Shown here piece by piece: positions 15,711 to 23,792 of a stretch of DNA of 64,000 bases. The number at the start of each line of letters is the position of its first letter. The stretch's first letter is position 1. A program made the position numbers and the translations under genes. The notes under the pieces were generated by a model, which made no database searches, was not told the origin of the DNA, and saw nothing but the letters and a program-made list of their open reading frames with translations. Source of the stretch: Novosphingobium subterraneum (GTDB taxonomy: Bacteria > Pseudomonadota > Alphaproteobacteria > Sphingomonadales > Sphingomonadaceae); the NCBI RefSeq assembly GCF_000807925.1, contig NZ_JRVC01000018.1, positions 1-64,000 on the forward strand. The letters are read 5' to 3'.

Positions 15711-18377
15711 TTACTTCCCCTTCGCGTTCTGCCAGTCGGTCAGGCCCTTGATGAACTGCGGGCGGGTGCGGGCCTTTTCGGTGAGGACTCCGATCACGCG
15801 GTCAACCGGGCGGGCGGCTTCGGCGGGGACCGTGGCCTTGAACGCCTTGAGCTTCTCGATCATCGCCGGATCGTTCGACTGCCCGCCGAGGCTGGCGATG
15901 AACGTGACGCGGCTCTGCGCGTCGACCAGCGATTCGATCTTCTCGCGGTTGGCCAGCGCGAAGTCGTAGGTCTCGTCCGGGTGCAGGCCTGCCGAGGCGA
16001 CGATCATTGCCGCGCTGGTGGTCTTGCCGGGCGCGTCGGTCAGCGCAAGCTCACGCGCCGCCTTGGCGAGCGAGGCATCGGCGGGGCGGCCCAGCAGGGT
16101 GTAGAGGAACTGGCGTTCCACCGCGCTGTTGCTGGCCGCGGCCATGGCCTTGATTGCTTCCCAATCCGCCTTCGTCGCGTTGCGGGCGACGATGTTGAGC
16201 CAGGTCGTCTTGAGCGGGCCGTCCAATGCCTTGGGGTTGCTGGCGAGCATGGCGAAGCGGCGGCGCGCTTCGGCCACGACGTCGGCATCGCCCATCGTGC
16301 CGAAGCCCGCGATCAGCGTCGAGCGCAGGTCGGCATCGCGCAGGGGCTCATCGGCCTTGGGCTCGAAGCCCAGCGCCATGAGGCGCGGCTTGTAGGTGCT
16401 GGCGACCTTGCCGTAGAGCTTCTTCTGCGCGGCAGGATCCTTGTCGAGCACGCGCCACGCGCCGACGAAATCGCCGAACGCATTGCCGAGCACGACCGGA
16501 TTGGCATTGCCGGGGATCGCGGCGAGCAGATCGAACGCCGGACCATAGGGCTGGTAGCCGCTCGACGAGAGCGCCAGGTTGTCGGCAACCAGGCCCATCT
16601 GGTCGACAGGCTGCAGCGTCGGCATCGCCTTCTTCAGCGAAGTCAGCATCTGCGGCGTGTAGAGCGAGCGGTAGTAACCAAGCTGGCCGGCGTTGATCAC
16701 GATCGGGCCGCAGCCGTTGACCGTTACCGTCGCCTTGCCGCCATCGAGGATGGTGCGCACCGGCTCGCCGGAACCGGCCGAGACGATCAGCGGCACCTTC
16801 CACTGCTGCGGCTTGGCGGCGACTTCGTCCTTGCGGTCGACGCTGAATTCGCTCTGCTGCAGCGTCAGCGTGGAAACGCCCTTCTTGCAGGTCATGCCCG
16901 TCACCTTGACCAGCGGGATGCCGGGCTTGGTGGTGAAATCGGTGGCGATGGCGGTGAGGCCGGGAGCGCCGGCCTTCTCGATTGCCTGCCACAGGTCCTT
17001 CGAGCGGGTGTTGCCGAACTTGTGATCGCGCATGTAGGCGCGCAGGCCATCGCGCCAGACGTTTTCGCCCGCGAACGCCTCGAGCATCGAGATGACCGCT
17101 TCGCCCTTCTGGTAGGTGATCGCGTCGAAGGCCTGGTTGGTCTCGTCGACGGTCTTGATCTCCTGCACGATCGGGTGCGTGGTCTTGAAGCCATCAAGGC
17201 CCATCGCCGCATCGCGCCCGTTCACGCGCTCGAGCAGCGGGAACCAGTCGGGATGGAAGTGGGCGGTGGCCTTGGTTTCCATCCAGCTGGCGAAGCCCTC
17301 GTTGAGCCAGAGGTCTTCCCACCAGGCCATGGTCACGAGGTTGCCGAACCACTGGTGCGCCACTTCGTGCGCCTGCGTGGTGACGATGTTCTGGCGGGCA
17401 GCAGCGCTGGTGATGGCGGGATCGTTGAGCAGGATGCGCTCGAACGTCAGGATCGCGCCCCAGTTTTCCATGGCCGAGAAGAACTGCGACTGGCCGGGTG
17501 CGGCGATGTTGTCGATCTTGGGCAGCGGATAGGGCTGGCCGAAGTATTCGGAATAGTAGGGGATCAGCGGCGCGAGTTCGTCCAGCGCGAAACGGGCCTG
17601 CTCGCCGCTGCCCTTGGGCGCGACGATGCCAGCCTGAACGCCGGGGGCGGCTTCCTTGGTTATCCGCTCCCAGTCGCCCAAGCCAAAGAACAGGAGGTAC
17701 GAAGACATCTTCGGGCTGGTGCCGAAGGTCACGCGCTTCATGCCACCCGCGAGCTGCTCTTCCTTGGCGATCGGCATGTTGCTGACGGCCATCTGCGTGG
17801 CGGGGACGGTGGCGGAAAGGTCGAACGTCGCCTTGTAGATCGGCTCGTCGAACATCGGGGCGAAGCGGCGGGCGTCGGGCGCTTCGAACTGCGTGAACAG
17901 GCCGCGCACCTCCTTGCCGGTCACCTTGTCAGGGTAATCGAGCGCGAAGAGGCCATTGGCCTGCGTGTTGATGATCCCCGAATAGCTGGTGTCGAGCCGG
18001 TACTTGCCGGGCTTCAAGGGTGCGGCGGCGGTGAAGGTTGCGGTCTGGCTCTTGGCGTCCATCGTCACGGTGACGGGCATGGCTGCGCCGCCTGCGGGCG
18101 TGAGCGTGGCGGTGGCGATCTTCAGGTCGAGCGCGTGGAGCGTCAGCGCGGGCGTCGCTTCGGTGACTTCGAGATCGACCGAGGAGGTGCCGGTGAAGGT
18201 CAGCGCCTTGGCATCCGGGGTGATCGAGATGGTGTAGTGCGAGGGGTGCGCCACGCGGGGAAGATCGGTGTGGACGCCCGCTGCAGCCGAAGGATTGAGC
18301 GGCGCCTGCGCCGTGGCGGGGACGGCAACGGTCGCAACAGCGAGAGCGAAAGCGGAAACAAGTGAAATGGTACGCAT
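15711..18377 (-). CDS. Secreted M1 family zinc aminopeptidase
   Basis: The 888-residue protein has a signal peptide (MRTISLVSAFALAVATVAVPATAQA) and should act in the periplasm or be exported. The M1 signatures are intact: SAMENWG (the substrate-binding GAMEN motif, with S for G) and HEVAHQWFGN followed 18 residues later by NEGFASW, giving the HExxH-E zinc site. The N-terminal beta-domain and the C-terminal ERAP1-like helical domain account for the length. The start at 18377 leaves a good signal peptide and has GGGGAG about 11 bases upstream; an ATG at 18386 is also possible. It releases N-terminal amino acids from peptides, probably for nutrition. It stands alone between repeats and the two-component operon. 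Confidence 0.93.
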   Translation of the reverse strand: MRTISLVSAFALAVATVAVPATAQAPLNPSAAAGVHTDLPRVAHPSHYTISITPDAKALTFTGTSSVDLEVTEATPALTLHALDLKIATATLTPAGGAAMPVTVTMDAKSQTATFTAAAPLKPGKYRLDTSYSGIINTQANGLFALDYPDKVTGKEVRGLFTQFEAPDARRFAPMFDEPIYKATFDLSATVPATQMAVSNMPIAKEEQLAGGMKRVTFGTSPKMSSYLLFFGLGDWERITKEAAPGVQAGIVAPKGSGEQARFALDELAPLIPYYSEYFGQPYPLPKIDNIAAPGQSQFFSAMENWGAILTFERILLNDPAITSAAARQNIVTTQAHEVAHQWFGNLVTMAWWEDLWLNEGFASWMETKATAHFHPDWFPLLERVNGRDAAMGLDGFKTTHPIVQEIKTVDETNQAFDAITYQKGEAVISMLEAFAGENVWRDGLRAYMRDHKFGNTRSKDLWQAIEKAGAPGLTAIATDFTTKPGIPLVKVTGMTCKKGVSTLTLQQSEFSVDRKDEVAAKPQQWKVPLIVSAGSGEPVRTILDGGKATVTVNGCGPIVINAGQLGYYRSLYTPQMLTSLKKAMPTLQPVDQMGLVADNLALSSSGYQPYGPAFDLLAAIPGNANPVVLGNAFGDFVGAWRVLDKDPAAQKKLYGKVASTYKPRLMALGFEPKADEPLRDADLRSTLIAGFGTMGDADVVAEARRRFAMLASNPKALDGPLKTTWLNIVARNATKADWEAIKAMAAASNSAVERQFLYTLLGRPADASLAKAARELALTDAPGKTTSAAMIVASAGLHPDETYDFALANREKIESLVDAQSRVTFIASLGGQSNDPAMIEKLKAFKATVPAEAARPVDRVIGVLTEKARTRPQFIKGLTDWQNAKGK

Positions 18378-18513
18378 GCCGATCATGACTCCCCGGCGCA
18401 ATGAAGATTGGTTGCACTAGCAACCGGTCGACCACTGCGCGACTCCTTTCGACGAACGGCAGGCGCGCACCGACGAAGGTCGGTTGACTATTGCGGCGGG
18501 GATGAGCGGTGGC

Positions 18514-19905
18514 TTAACCGAGCGGCAGGCGCATGGTTGCGGTGAGTCCGGCAATGCCATTCTCGCCGCGCCGGTTGGTGAGCGTCAGCGTGCCGCCGTG
18601 CTGGTCGGCGATGGCGCGGGCGAGCGTCAGGCCGAGCCCGGTGCCGCCCGTGCCGCTGTTGCGCGAGGCATCGAGCCGGGTGAACGGCTCCATCATCCGC
18701 GCAATCTCGTGCTCGGGGATGCCGGGGCCGTCATCCTCGATCCGCAGCACAGCCTCTCGGCCTTCGCGGGCGAGCGTGATGCGAGCGCGATCGCCATAGC
18801 GGATTGCGTTGGAGACGAGATTGCGCAGGGCGCGCCGCATCCAGGTCGCGCGGACAGGCAGGACGACGCGGTCGGTGTCACCCAGTTCCACCGGTTCGCC
18901 CATGTCCTCGAATTCGCCGATCACGTCGGCGACCAGTGCCGAAAGCTCGGTGGGCTCGAGTGGATCGGACGGCCGTCCGACGCGGGCGAGCGACAGGATA
19001 TCGTCGAGCGAGCGGTTGATGTCCTCGATCGTCGCAGCCATGCGGGCGCGCTCGACATCATCGTCGACGGCCTCGATCCGCACGCGTAGCGCCGCCAGCG
19101 GGGTTTTGAGATCATGCCCGATCGCGCCGAGCATGACGTCCTTTTCATCGAGCATTGCCGCGATTCGCGCTTCCATCGCATTGTGGGCGACGATCAGGCC
19201 CTGGATGTCCTCAGGTCCCTCTGGCTGGAGTTGGCCATCCAATGTGCGATTGCCGGCGAAGTCCTCGACCCGGCGGGTGAGGGCCTTCAATGGGCGGGCC
19301 ATGCGCCGCAGGATCAGCGCCATCGTGCCGACCAGCACCAGGTACAGCACGATGGTCTGGCCGACGAGCGGCGCAAGCACGCGCATTTCACCGCCTTCGG
19401 TGAACACGCGGGTCGAGGTCCAGCCGCCAGATGGGCTGCGTATCGAGGCAATGACCAAGCGGGGCATGGGCTCCTTCGAGACCAATTCCAGTTTCCGGCG
19501 ATTGCGGTTCCAGAATTCGATGCTCGGCCCGTCGCGCATCGGATCGCGTTCGAAGACCAGCACCTCGGCGGTCTCCACGCCCTGCGCGTTCAGGACTTCG
19601 CTCAGTTCGTGCTCGACGCGGGGCAGCCGCCGCTCGCCGGGGCGATAGAGTGAATCTTGCGAATGTTCGATGCGGAACGGCGGGGGCGGGCGATCATCGG
19701 CATCCCCGTGTCGATGGCGGCGTTCTTCAGGGCTGGGGCCGATCAGCCGAAAAGCGGCCGAACTCACCATGGAAACTTCGCGCCGATGATTCTGTTCGCG
19801 CCAGATCAGCACGGCGGAAATGGTCTGCGCCACCAGCAGTGCCAAGGCGATGGCGAGCAGGACCTGGCCCTGCAGGCTGCGCGGCCACAAGCGGAGGTTC
19901 TTCAC
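18514..19905 (-). CDS. Membrane sensor histidine kinase
   Basis: The 463-residue kinase has a transmembrane helix at about 13-34, a periplasmic domain of about 145 residues, a second transmembrane helix at about 180-200, HAMP (about 200-250), HisKA with the phospho-accepting His264 in GHDLKTPLAALRVR, and HATPase_c with LRNLVSNAIRYG, IEDDGPGIPEHE and GTGGTGLGLTLARAI. The periplasmic part begins with a His/Asp/Pro-rich stretch (residues 62-77, RRHRHGDADDRPPPPF) that could contact metal. The start is a GTG, 6 bases behind the response regulator stop. It is the third gene of an EF-hand/regulator/kinase operon and should phosphorylate the adjacent regulator. The kinase core resembles the EnvZ-like class. 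Confidence 0.94.
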   Translation of the reverse strand: MKNLRLWPRSLQGQVLLAIALALLVAQTISAVLIWREQNHRREVSMVSSAAFRLIGPSPEERRHRHGDADDRPPPPFRIEHSQDSLYRPGERRLPRVEHELSEVLNAQGVETAEVLVFERDPMRDGPSIEFWNRNRRKLELVSKEPMPRLVIASIRSPSGGWTSTRVFTEGGEMRVLAPLVGQTIVLYLVLVGTMALILRRMARPLKALTRRVEDFAGNRTLDGQLQPEGPEDIQGLIVAHNAMEARIAAMLDEKDVMLGAIGHDLKTPLAALRVRIEAVDDDVERARMAATIEDINRSLDDILSLARVGRPSDPLEPTELSALVADVIGEFEDMGEPVELGDTDRVVLPVRATWMRRALRNLVSNAIRYGDRARITLAREGREAVLRIEDDGPGIPEHEIARMMEPFTRLDASRNSGTGGTGLGLTLARAIADQHGGTLTLTNRRGENGIAGLTATMRLPLG

Positions 19906-19911
19906 GCCCGG

Positions 19912-20649
19912 TCAGCTTTCGTCCGAAGTGGCGGGACGCTTGCGCACCTCTGCGGCAAGCATGTACCCGCCGCCCCACACCGTCTGGATCAGTTGCGGGT
20001 TGCGGCTGTCGACCTCCACCTTGCGTCGCAGGCGCGAGATCTGGTTGTCGACAGCGCGGTCGAACAGATGCGCCTCGCGGCCCTGCACCATGTCGAGCAG
20101 CCGATCGCGATCGAGCACCTGTCGGGGGTGGTCGAGAAAGGCCATGAGCAGGCGGAACTCCGCCGAGGAAATGGCGACGACCGCGCCTTCGCTGTCGATC
20201 AGGCGGCGCTTCAATGGATCGAGCCGCCAGCCTTCGAATTCATAGATGACCGCGTCCGAGACCTCGCTCGACTGCTTGGTCGCGCGCCGCAGGACCGAGC
20301 GGATGCGAGCGACAAGTTCGCGCGGATCGAATGGTTTGACCACGTAGTCGTCGGCACCGATCTCCAGCCCGACGATGCGGTCGGTCGATTCGCCCTTGGC
20401 GGTGATGAAGATGACGGGCAGGCGCTTGGCCTCGACCAGATGGCGGCACAGCGAAAGGCCGTCCTCGCCCGGCATCATGATGTCGAGCAGCACGAGGTCG
20501 CAGCCTGCTTCGAGCAGGCGGCTGCGGGCTTCGGCGGCGGTGCCGGCCTGTGTCACGACAAACCCCTGCCGGACCAGATAGTCCGCCAGGGGTTCGCGCA
20601 GCGCAGGTTCGTCATCGACCAGGAGCAGTCGGATCGGCGCTTCGTTCAT
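19912..20649 (-). CDS. OmpR-family response regulator
   Basis: The 245-residue protein has a receiver domain with acidic residues Asp12-Asp13, phospho-acceptor Asp56 (LVLLDIMMPG), Thr83 and Lys105 (DDYVVKPFDP). A C-terminal winged helix follows (about 140-240) with DRAVDNQISRLRRKVEVDSR, the OmpR/PhoB recognition region. It begins 6 bases behind the EF-hand gene and ends 6 bases before the kinase gene. Direct repeats of TTGTCGC spaced 10 bp lie upstream of the operon and are plausible binding sites for it. Its regulon is unknown. Confidence 0.95.
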   Translation of the reverse strand: MNEAPIRLLLVDDEPALREPLADYLVRQGFVVTQAGTAAEARSRLLEAGCDLVLLDIMMPGEDGLSLCRHLVEAKRLPVIFITAKGESTDRIVGLEIGADDYVVKPFDPRELVARIRSVLRRATKQSSEVSDAVIYEFEGWRLDPLKRRLIDSEGAVVAISSAEFRLLMAFLDHPRQVLDRDRLLDMVQGREAHLFDRAVDNQISRLRRKVEVDSRNPQLIQTVWGGGYMLAAEVRKRPATSDES

Positions 20650-20655
20650 CGTGGA

Positions 20656-21270
20656 TCAGTTAGCCTCAGGGGGCGGCGGAGGTCCATCACCCATCGCACC
20701 CATATGGCCGGCGTGCGGGCCCTTCATCTTGCCCATCATCGCCTTCATCGAAGCACGACGCTCTTCCGGCGTGATCTTGCCGTCCTTGTTGGCATCGGCC
20801 ATGTCGAAGTGCGCCTTCACGCCAGCGTCGAATTCGGCGCGGGTGACGGTGCCGTCCTTGTTGGCGTCCGCCATCATGGCCATGCCGCCACCCATCATCA
20901 TGCCCTTCATGCCGCCGTGGCCACGGCCACCATGACCGGCCTTGCGGTCACCATCGCGGCCTTCAGGCCCCTTCATCTGCTGGTGATGGGCAATGAATTC
21001 CTCGCGGCTGATCGAACCGTTCTTGTCGGTGTCGATCTCGGCGAACTTCTCGGCCCACTTGGCATTCTTGTCGGCCTGGTCGAGCTTGCCGTCCTTGTTG
21101 ACGTCGAGCTTTACCCACATCTCGTCGGACTTGGCCTTGGCTTCAGCCCAGGTGATAGTCTTGTCGCCGTCGGCATCCATCTTCTGCGCAAAGGCAGGCG
21201 AGGCGGCGTAGAGCGCGAGCGAGGCCGTGGCCGTCACTGCAGCGGCAGCCGCAATCTGGAATTTCTTCAT
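20656..21270 (-). CDS. Exported five-EF-hand, Met/His-rich protein
   Basis: The 204-residue protein has a signal peptide (residues 1-29) and five EF-hand-like calcium loops at about 32-43, 56-67, 80-91, 135-146 and 159-170, all with the D-x-D/N-x-D/N-G pattern. Between loops 3 and 4 lies a segment rich in Met, His and Gly (about 95-134) that could bind copper, nickel or another soft metal. The C-terminus is again His/Met-rich, ending in a run of prolines. It is the first gene of the operon with the response regulator and kinase, 6 bases apart. This suggests a periplasmic partner or output of that two-component system, comparable in position to CpxP or ZraP. The partner role is inference. Confidence 0.9.
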   Translation of the reverse strand: MKKFQIAAAAAVTATASLALYAASPAFAQKMDADGDKTITWAEAKAKSDEMWVKLDVNKDGKLDQADKNAKWAEKFAEIDTDKNGSISREEFIAHHQQMKGPEGRDGDRKAGHGGRGHGGMKGMMMGGGMAMMADANKDGTVTRAEFDAGVKAHFDMADANKDGKITPEERRASMKAMMGKMKGPHAGHMGAMGDGPPPPPEAN

Positions 21271-21404
21271 CGGTTAGTTCCCGTCAGTAGAGGGAGGAGA
21301 CTGCGGCCACTGGCACTTGGCAAGGAGAGGGGGAGGGAGTGCCTTGCTCAGGGGGGACTGAAAACCAGCGACCGCAGTTCCTGTAGTCCTTATCTAGGCG
21401 CAGC

Positions 21405-21454
21405 TTGTCGCGCGACTATGCCGGGGACGCGGGTTTATTGTCGCAATTTGTCGC
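21405..21454. promoter_or_regulatory. TTGTCGC direct repeats upstream of the EF-hand operon
   Basis: TTGTCGC occurs at 21405-21411, 21438-21444 and 21448-21454. The last two are spaced exactly one helical turn (10 bp) apart, the typical half-site phasing of OmpR/PhoB-family regulators. They lie 135-184 bases upstream of the EF-hand gene start. A possible minus-strand -10, TAGATA, is at 21391-21396. The response regulator of the same operon is the obvious candidate binder. Confidence 0.5.
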
Positions 21455-21506
21455 GCCTGCACCGGAGCGTTCATCCGCGTGCAAGCGCGGGCGGAAATGC
21501 CTGCGT

Positions 21507-21875
21507 TCAGCCCATCACGAAGGCGTTGAGCTTGTTGCCGTCGGGGTCGCGGAAGTAGGCGGCGTAGAAGCCACCACCGCGCAGTCCCGGCTGGCCCTCG
21601 CAAGTGCCGCCATGGGCAAGCGCAATGGCGTGGAGGCGCCCGACCTGTTCCTTGTCCTTGGCCTGTAGCGCGACCATGACGCCATTGCCCACCGTTGCGG
21701 GCTGCCCGTCGAAAGGCTTCATCGCCGCAATTCCGGCAGCGCCATCGGGCACGCCCCAGGCAATCCCGGTCTCGAACTCCATCATCCGGCCCACGCCCAT
21801 TTCTGCAGCGATGGCATCATAGAACGCTGCGGCCTTGGCCAGGTCATTCGTGCCGACAGTGACGTATCCGATCAT
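21507..21875 (-). CDS. VOC superfamily (glyoxalase/dioxygenase fold) protein
   Basis: The 122-residue protein starts MIGYVTVGTNDLAKAAAFYD, the characteristic first strand and helix of VOC proteins, and ends in AYFRDPDGNKLNAFVMG, the conserved C-terminal metal-proximal strand. The start at 21875 has AGGAGC upstream; longer in-frame starts lack one. This subgroup of small proteins is usually annotated as glyoxalase/bleomycin resistance-like, and its substrate is not known. It stands 20-odd bases from the next divergent unit and about 235 bases from the EF-hand gene. No resistance role is implied by the sequence. Confidence 0.88.
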   Translation of the reverse strand: MIGYVTVGTNDLAKAAAFYDAIAAEMGVGRMMEFETGIAWGVPDGAAGIAAMKPFDGQPATVGNGVMVALQAKDKEQVGRLHAIALAHGGTCEGQPGLRGGGFYAAYFRDPDGNKLNAFVMG

Positions 21876-21930
21876 CGCATTGCTCCTCATCTTTGAGTCG
21901 ATAAGGAACAATACGTGAACATATACCCTG

Positions 21931-23736
21931 TCACAAGGGCGCGCAGGCCGCTTCCAGCCAGATCAGATCGTCACCGGAAAGCTGCGGGGCGAGGACGTCG
22001 CGCACCTTGGCGTGGTAAGTGTCGAGCCACTCGCGCTCATCGGGTGAGAGGAGGGCGATATCCACCAGATCGCGGGCGATCGGGGCGAAGGTGAGCGTTT
22101 CAAAGCCGTAGAACTCGCCCTCGGCGCCGGGAATGTCGCGCTTTTCGACCAGCACGAGATTTTCGATGCGGATGCCGTATTCGCCGGTCTTGTAGTAGCC
22201 CGGTTCGTTCGAGAGGATCATGCCCGGCATGAGCGGCTGGCCGGTGCCCGCCTGCCCGCCGCTGGCCTTGGCAATGCGCTGCGGGCCTTCGTGGACGGCG
22301 AGGAAGCTGCCGACGCCGTGGCCGGTGCCATGGGCGTAGTCGAGGCCAGCGGACCACAGGAACTGCCGGGCGAAGCTGTCGAGCTGGCTGCCGGCGGTGC
22401 CTTTGGGGAACACGGCGCGGGCCAGCGCGATGTGGCCCTTGAGCACGCGGGTGAAGCGGTCCTTCACTTCCGCATGCGGCGCGTCAGGTCCGACCCAGAC
22501 GGTGCGGGTGATGTCGGTGGTGCCATCAACGTACTGCCCGCCCGAATCGACGAGGTAGACGCTGTTCGGCTCGAGCGTACGGCTGGTCTCCTCGCTGACG
22601 CGATAGTGAACCACCGCACCGTTCGGCCCGGCGCCCGAAATGGTGTCGAACGAGAGGTCGCGGAGCAGCCCGCCCTCGGCGCGGAAGGCTTGCAGGCGGT
22701 CGGCTGCGGAAAGCTCGGTCACGGTGCCGTTGGGCGCTTCGACCTCGATCCAGCGCAGGAAGCGGGCAATGGCGGCGCCATCGCGGGCCTGTGCGGCGCG
22801 GTGGCCGGCTTGTTCCACCGGGTTCTTGATGGCCTTGGGCAGGACGACCGGATCGGTGACGGCAACGACTTGCGCACCGGCCCCTTCGAGCGCCTGGAAG
22901 ATCGCGGCCACCGCCCGTTCGGGATCCACCGCCACCTTCCTGCCCTTGAGCGCCTGGAGCGCCGGGACGAAGGCCTCGCGCGGCTGGACGCGAACCGCGT
23001 TGCCGAGATGCGCCGTCAGTTCGGGCGTGACCTTTTCGGGCGCGATGAACAGGTCGGCGGTGCCATCGGCATTGGCGATGACGAAGGAGAGCGCCACGGG
23101 CGTGCGATCCACGTCCTCGCCGCGAATGTTGAGCAGCCAGGCCACCGAATCGAGCGCAGTGATGACCGCAGCGTCGAGCCCTTGCGATGCGAGCCACTCG
23201 GCCACATCGGCCCGCTTTTCCGTTGCCGACTTGCCGGCGTGTTCGGTGGCATGAGGCACGGCCGGAGCGAGCGAGGGCGCCGGCTGGTCCTGCCATACCG
23301 CGTCGACGGGGTTGTCTGTGACTGCCACCAGCGAGGCGCCGCGCGGTTCGAGTGCGGAGGCAACGCATTGCGCCCAGCTCTTGGCATGGAGCCAGGCATC
23401 GTAACCGATCTTCGCACCTTGCGGAGCATGTTTTCCGAGCCATTCCGCAACGCTGGTCTGCGGCACCGACTGGTACGACCACAGCTTGCCATCGACCTGA
23501 TCGCGCACCTGCAGGGTATAGCGTCCGTCAACGAAGATCGCGGCTTCATCGGCCAGCACCACCGCCGTGCCCGCGGAGCCGCCGAAGCCGGTCAGCCATT
23601 CCAGCCGCTGGGCATAGGCGCCGACATATTCGCTCATATGTTCGTCAGAAATGGGGATGACGAAGCCGTCCAGCCCGTCCTTGGCAAGCTGCTTGCGCAA
23701 GGCGTCGAGGCGGGCTTCATGAGTTTGCATCAGCAT
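21931..23736 (-). CDS. M24 family aminopeptidase P (Xaa-Pro aminopeptidase)
   Basis: This 601-residue enzyme has the three-domain layout of long aminopeptidase P: two creatinase N-like domains (about 1-300) and a C-terminal pita-bread metallopeptidase (about 310-540). The metal-binding residues sit in YLVDSGGQYVDGTTDITRT, GTGHGVGSFLAVHEGP and ILSNEPGYY, then ENLVLV. It removes N-terminal residues before proline. There is no signal peptide, so it is cytoplasmic. It is divergent from the oligopeptidase B gene with 56 bases between starts, so both promoters share that gap. The two probably act together in turnover of small peptides. Confidence 0.94.
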   Translation of the reverse strand: MLMQTHEARLDALRKQLAKDGLDGFVIPISDEHMSEYVGAYAQRLEWLTGFGGSAGTAVVLADEAAIFVDGRYTLQVRDQVDGKLWSYQSVPQTSVAEWLGKHAPQGAKIGYDAWLHAKSWAQCVASALEPRGASLVAVTDNPVDAVWQDQPAPSLAPAVPHATEHAGKSATEKRADVAEWLASQGLDAAVITALDSVAWLLNIRGEDVDRTPVALSFVIANADGTADLFIAPEKVTPELTAHLGNAVRVQPREAFVPALQALKGRKVAVDPERAVAAIFQALEGAGAQVVAVTDPVVLPKAIKNPVEQAGHRAAQARDGAAIARFLRWIEVEAPNGTVTELSAADRLQAFRAEGGLLRDLSFDTISGAGPNGAVVHYRVSEETSRTLEPNSVYLVDSGGQYVDGTTDITRTVWVGPDAPHAEVKDRFTRVLKGHIALARAVFPKGTAGSQLDSFARQFLWSAGLDYAHGTGHGVGSFLAVHEGPQRIAKASGGQAGTGQPLMPGMILSNEPGYYKTGEYGIRIENLVLVEKRDIPGAEGEFYGFETLTFAPIARDLVDIALLSPDEREWLDTYHAKVRDVLAPQLSGDDLIWLEAACAPL

Positions 23737-23792
23737 GGGATCGGTCCTGAATGTGGGCGGCCCGCCTTGCGGGCATCATGCACGCAACATAG

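Noticed and set aside
15603..18365. Plus-strand frame of about 920 codons opposite the M1 peptidase
   Set aside because: It is complementary to a well-conserved coding sequence with typical shadow composition (Arg, Gly, Asp, Val rich) and begins in a repeat block.
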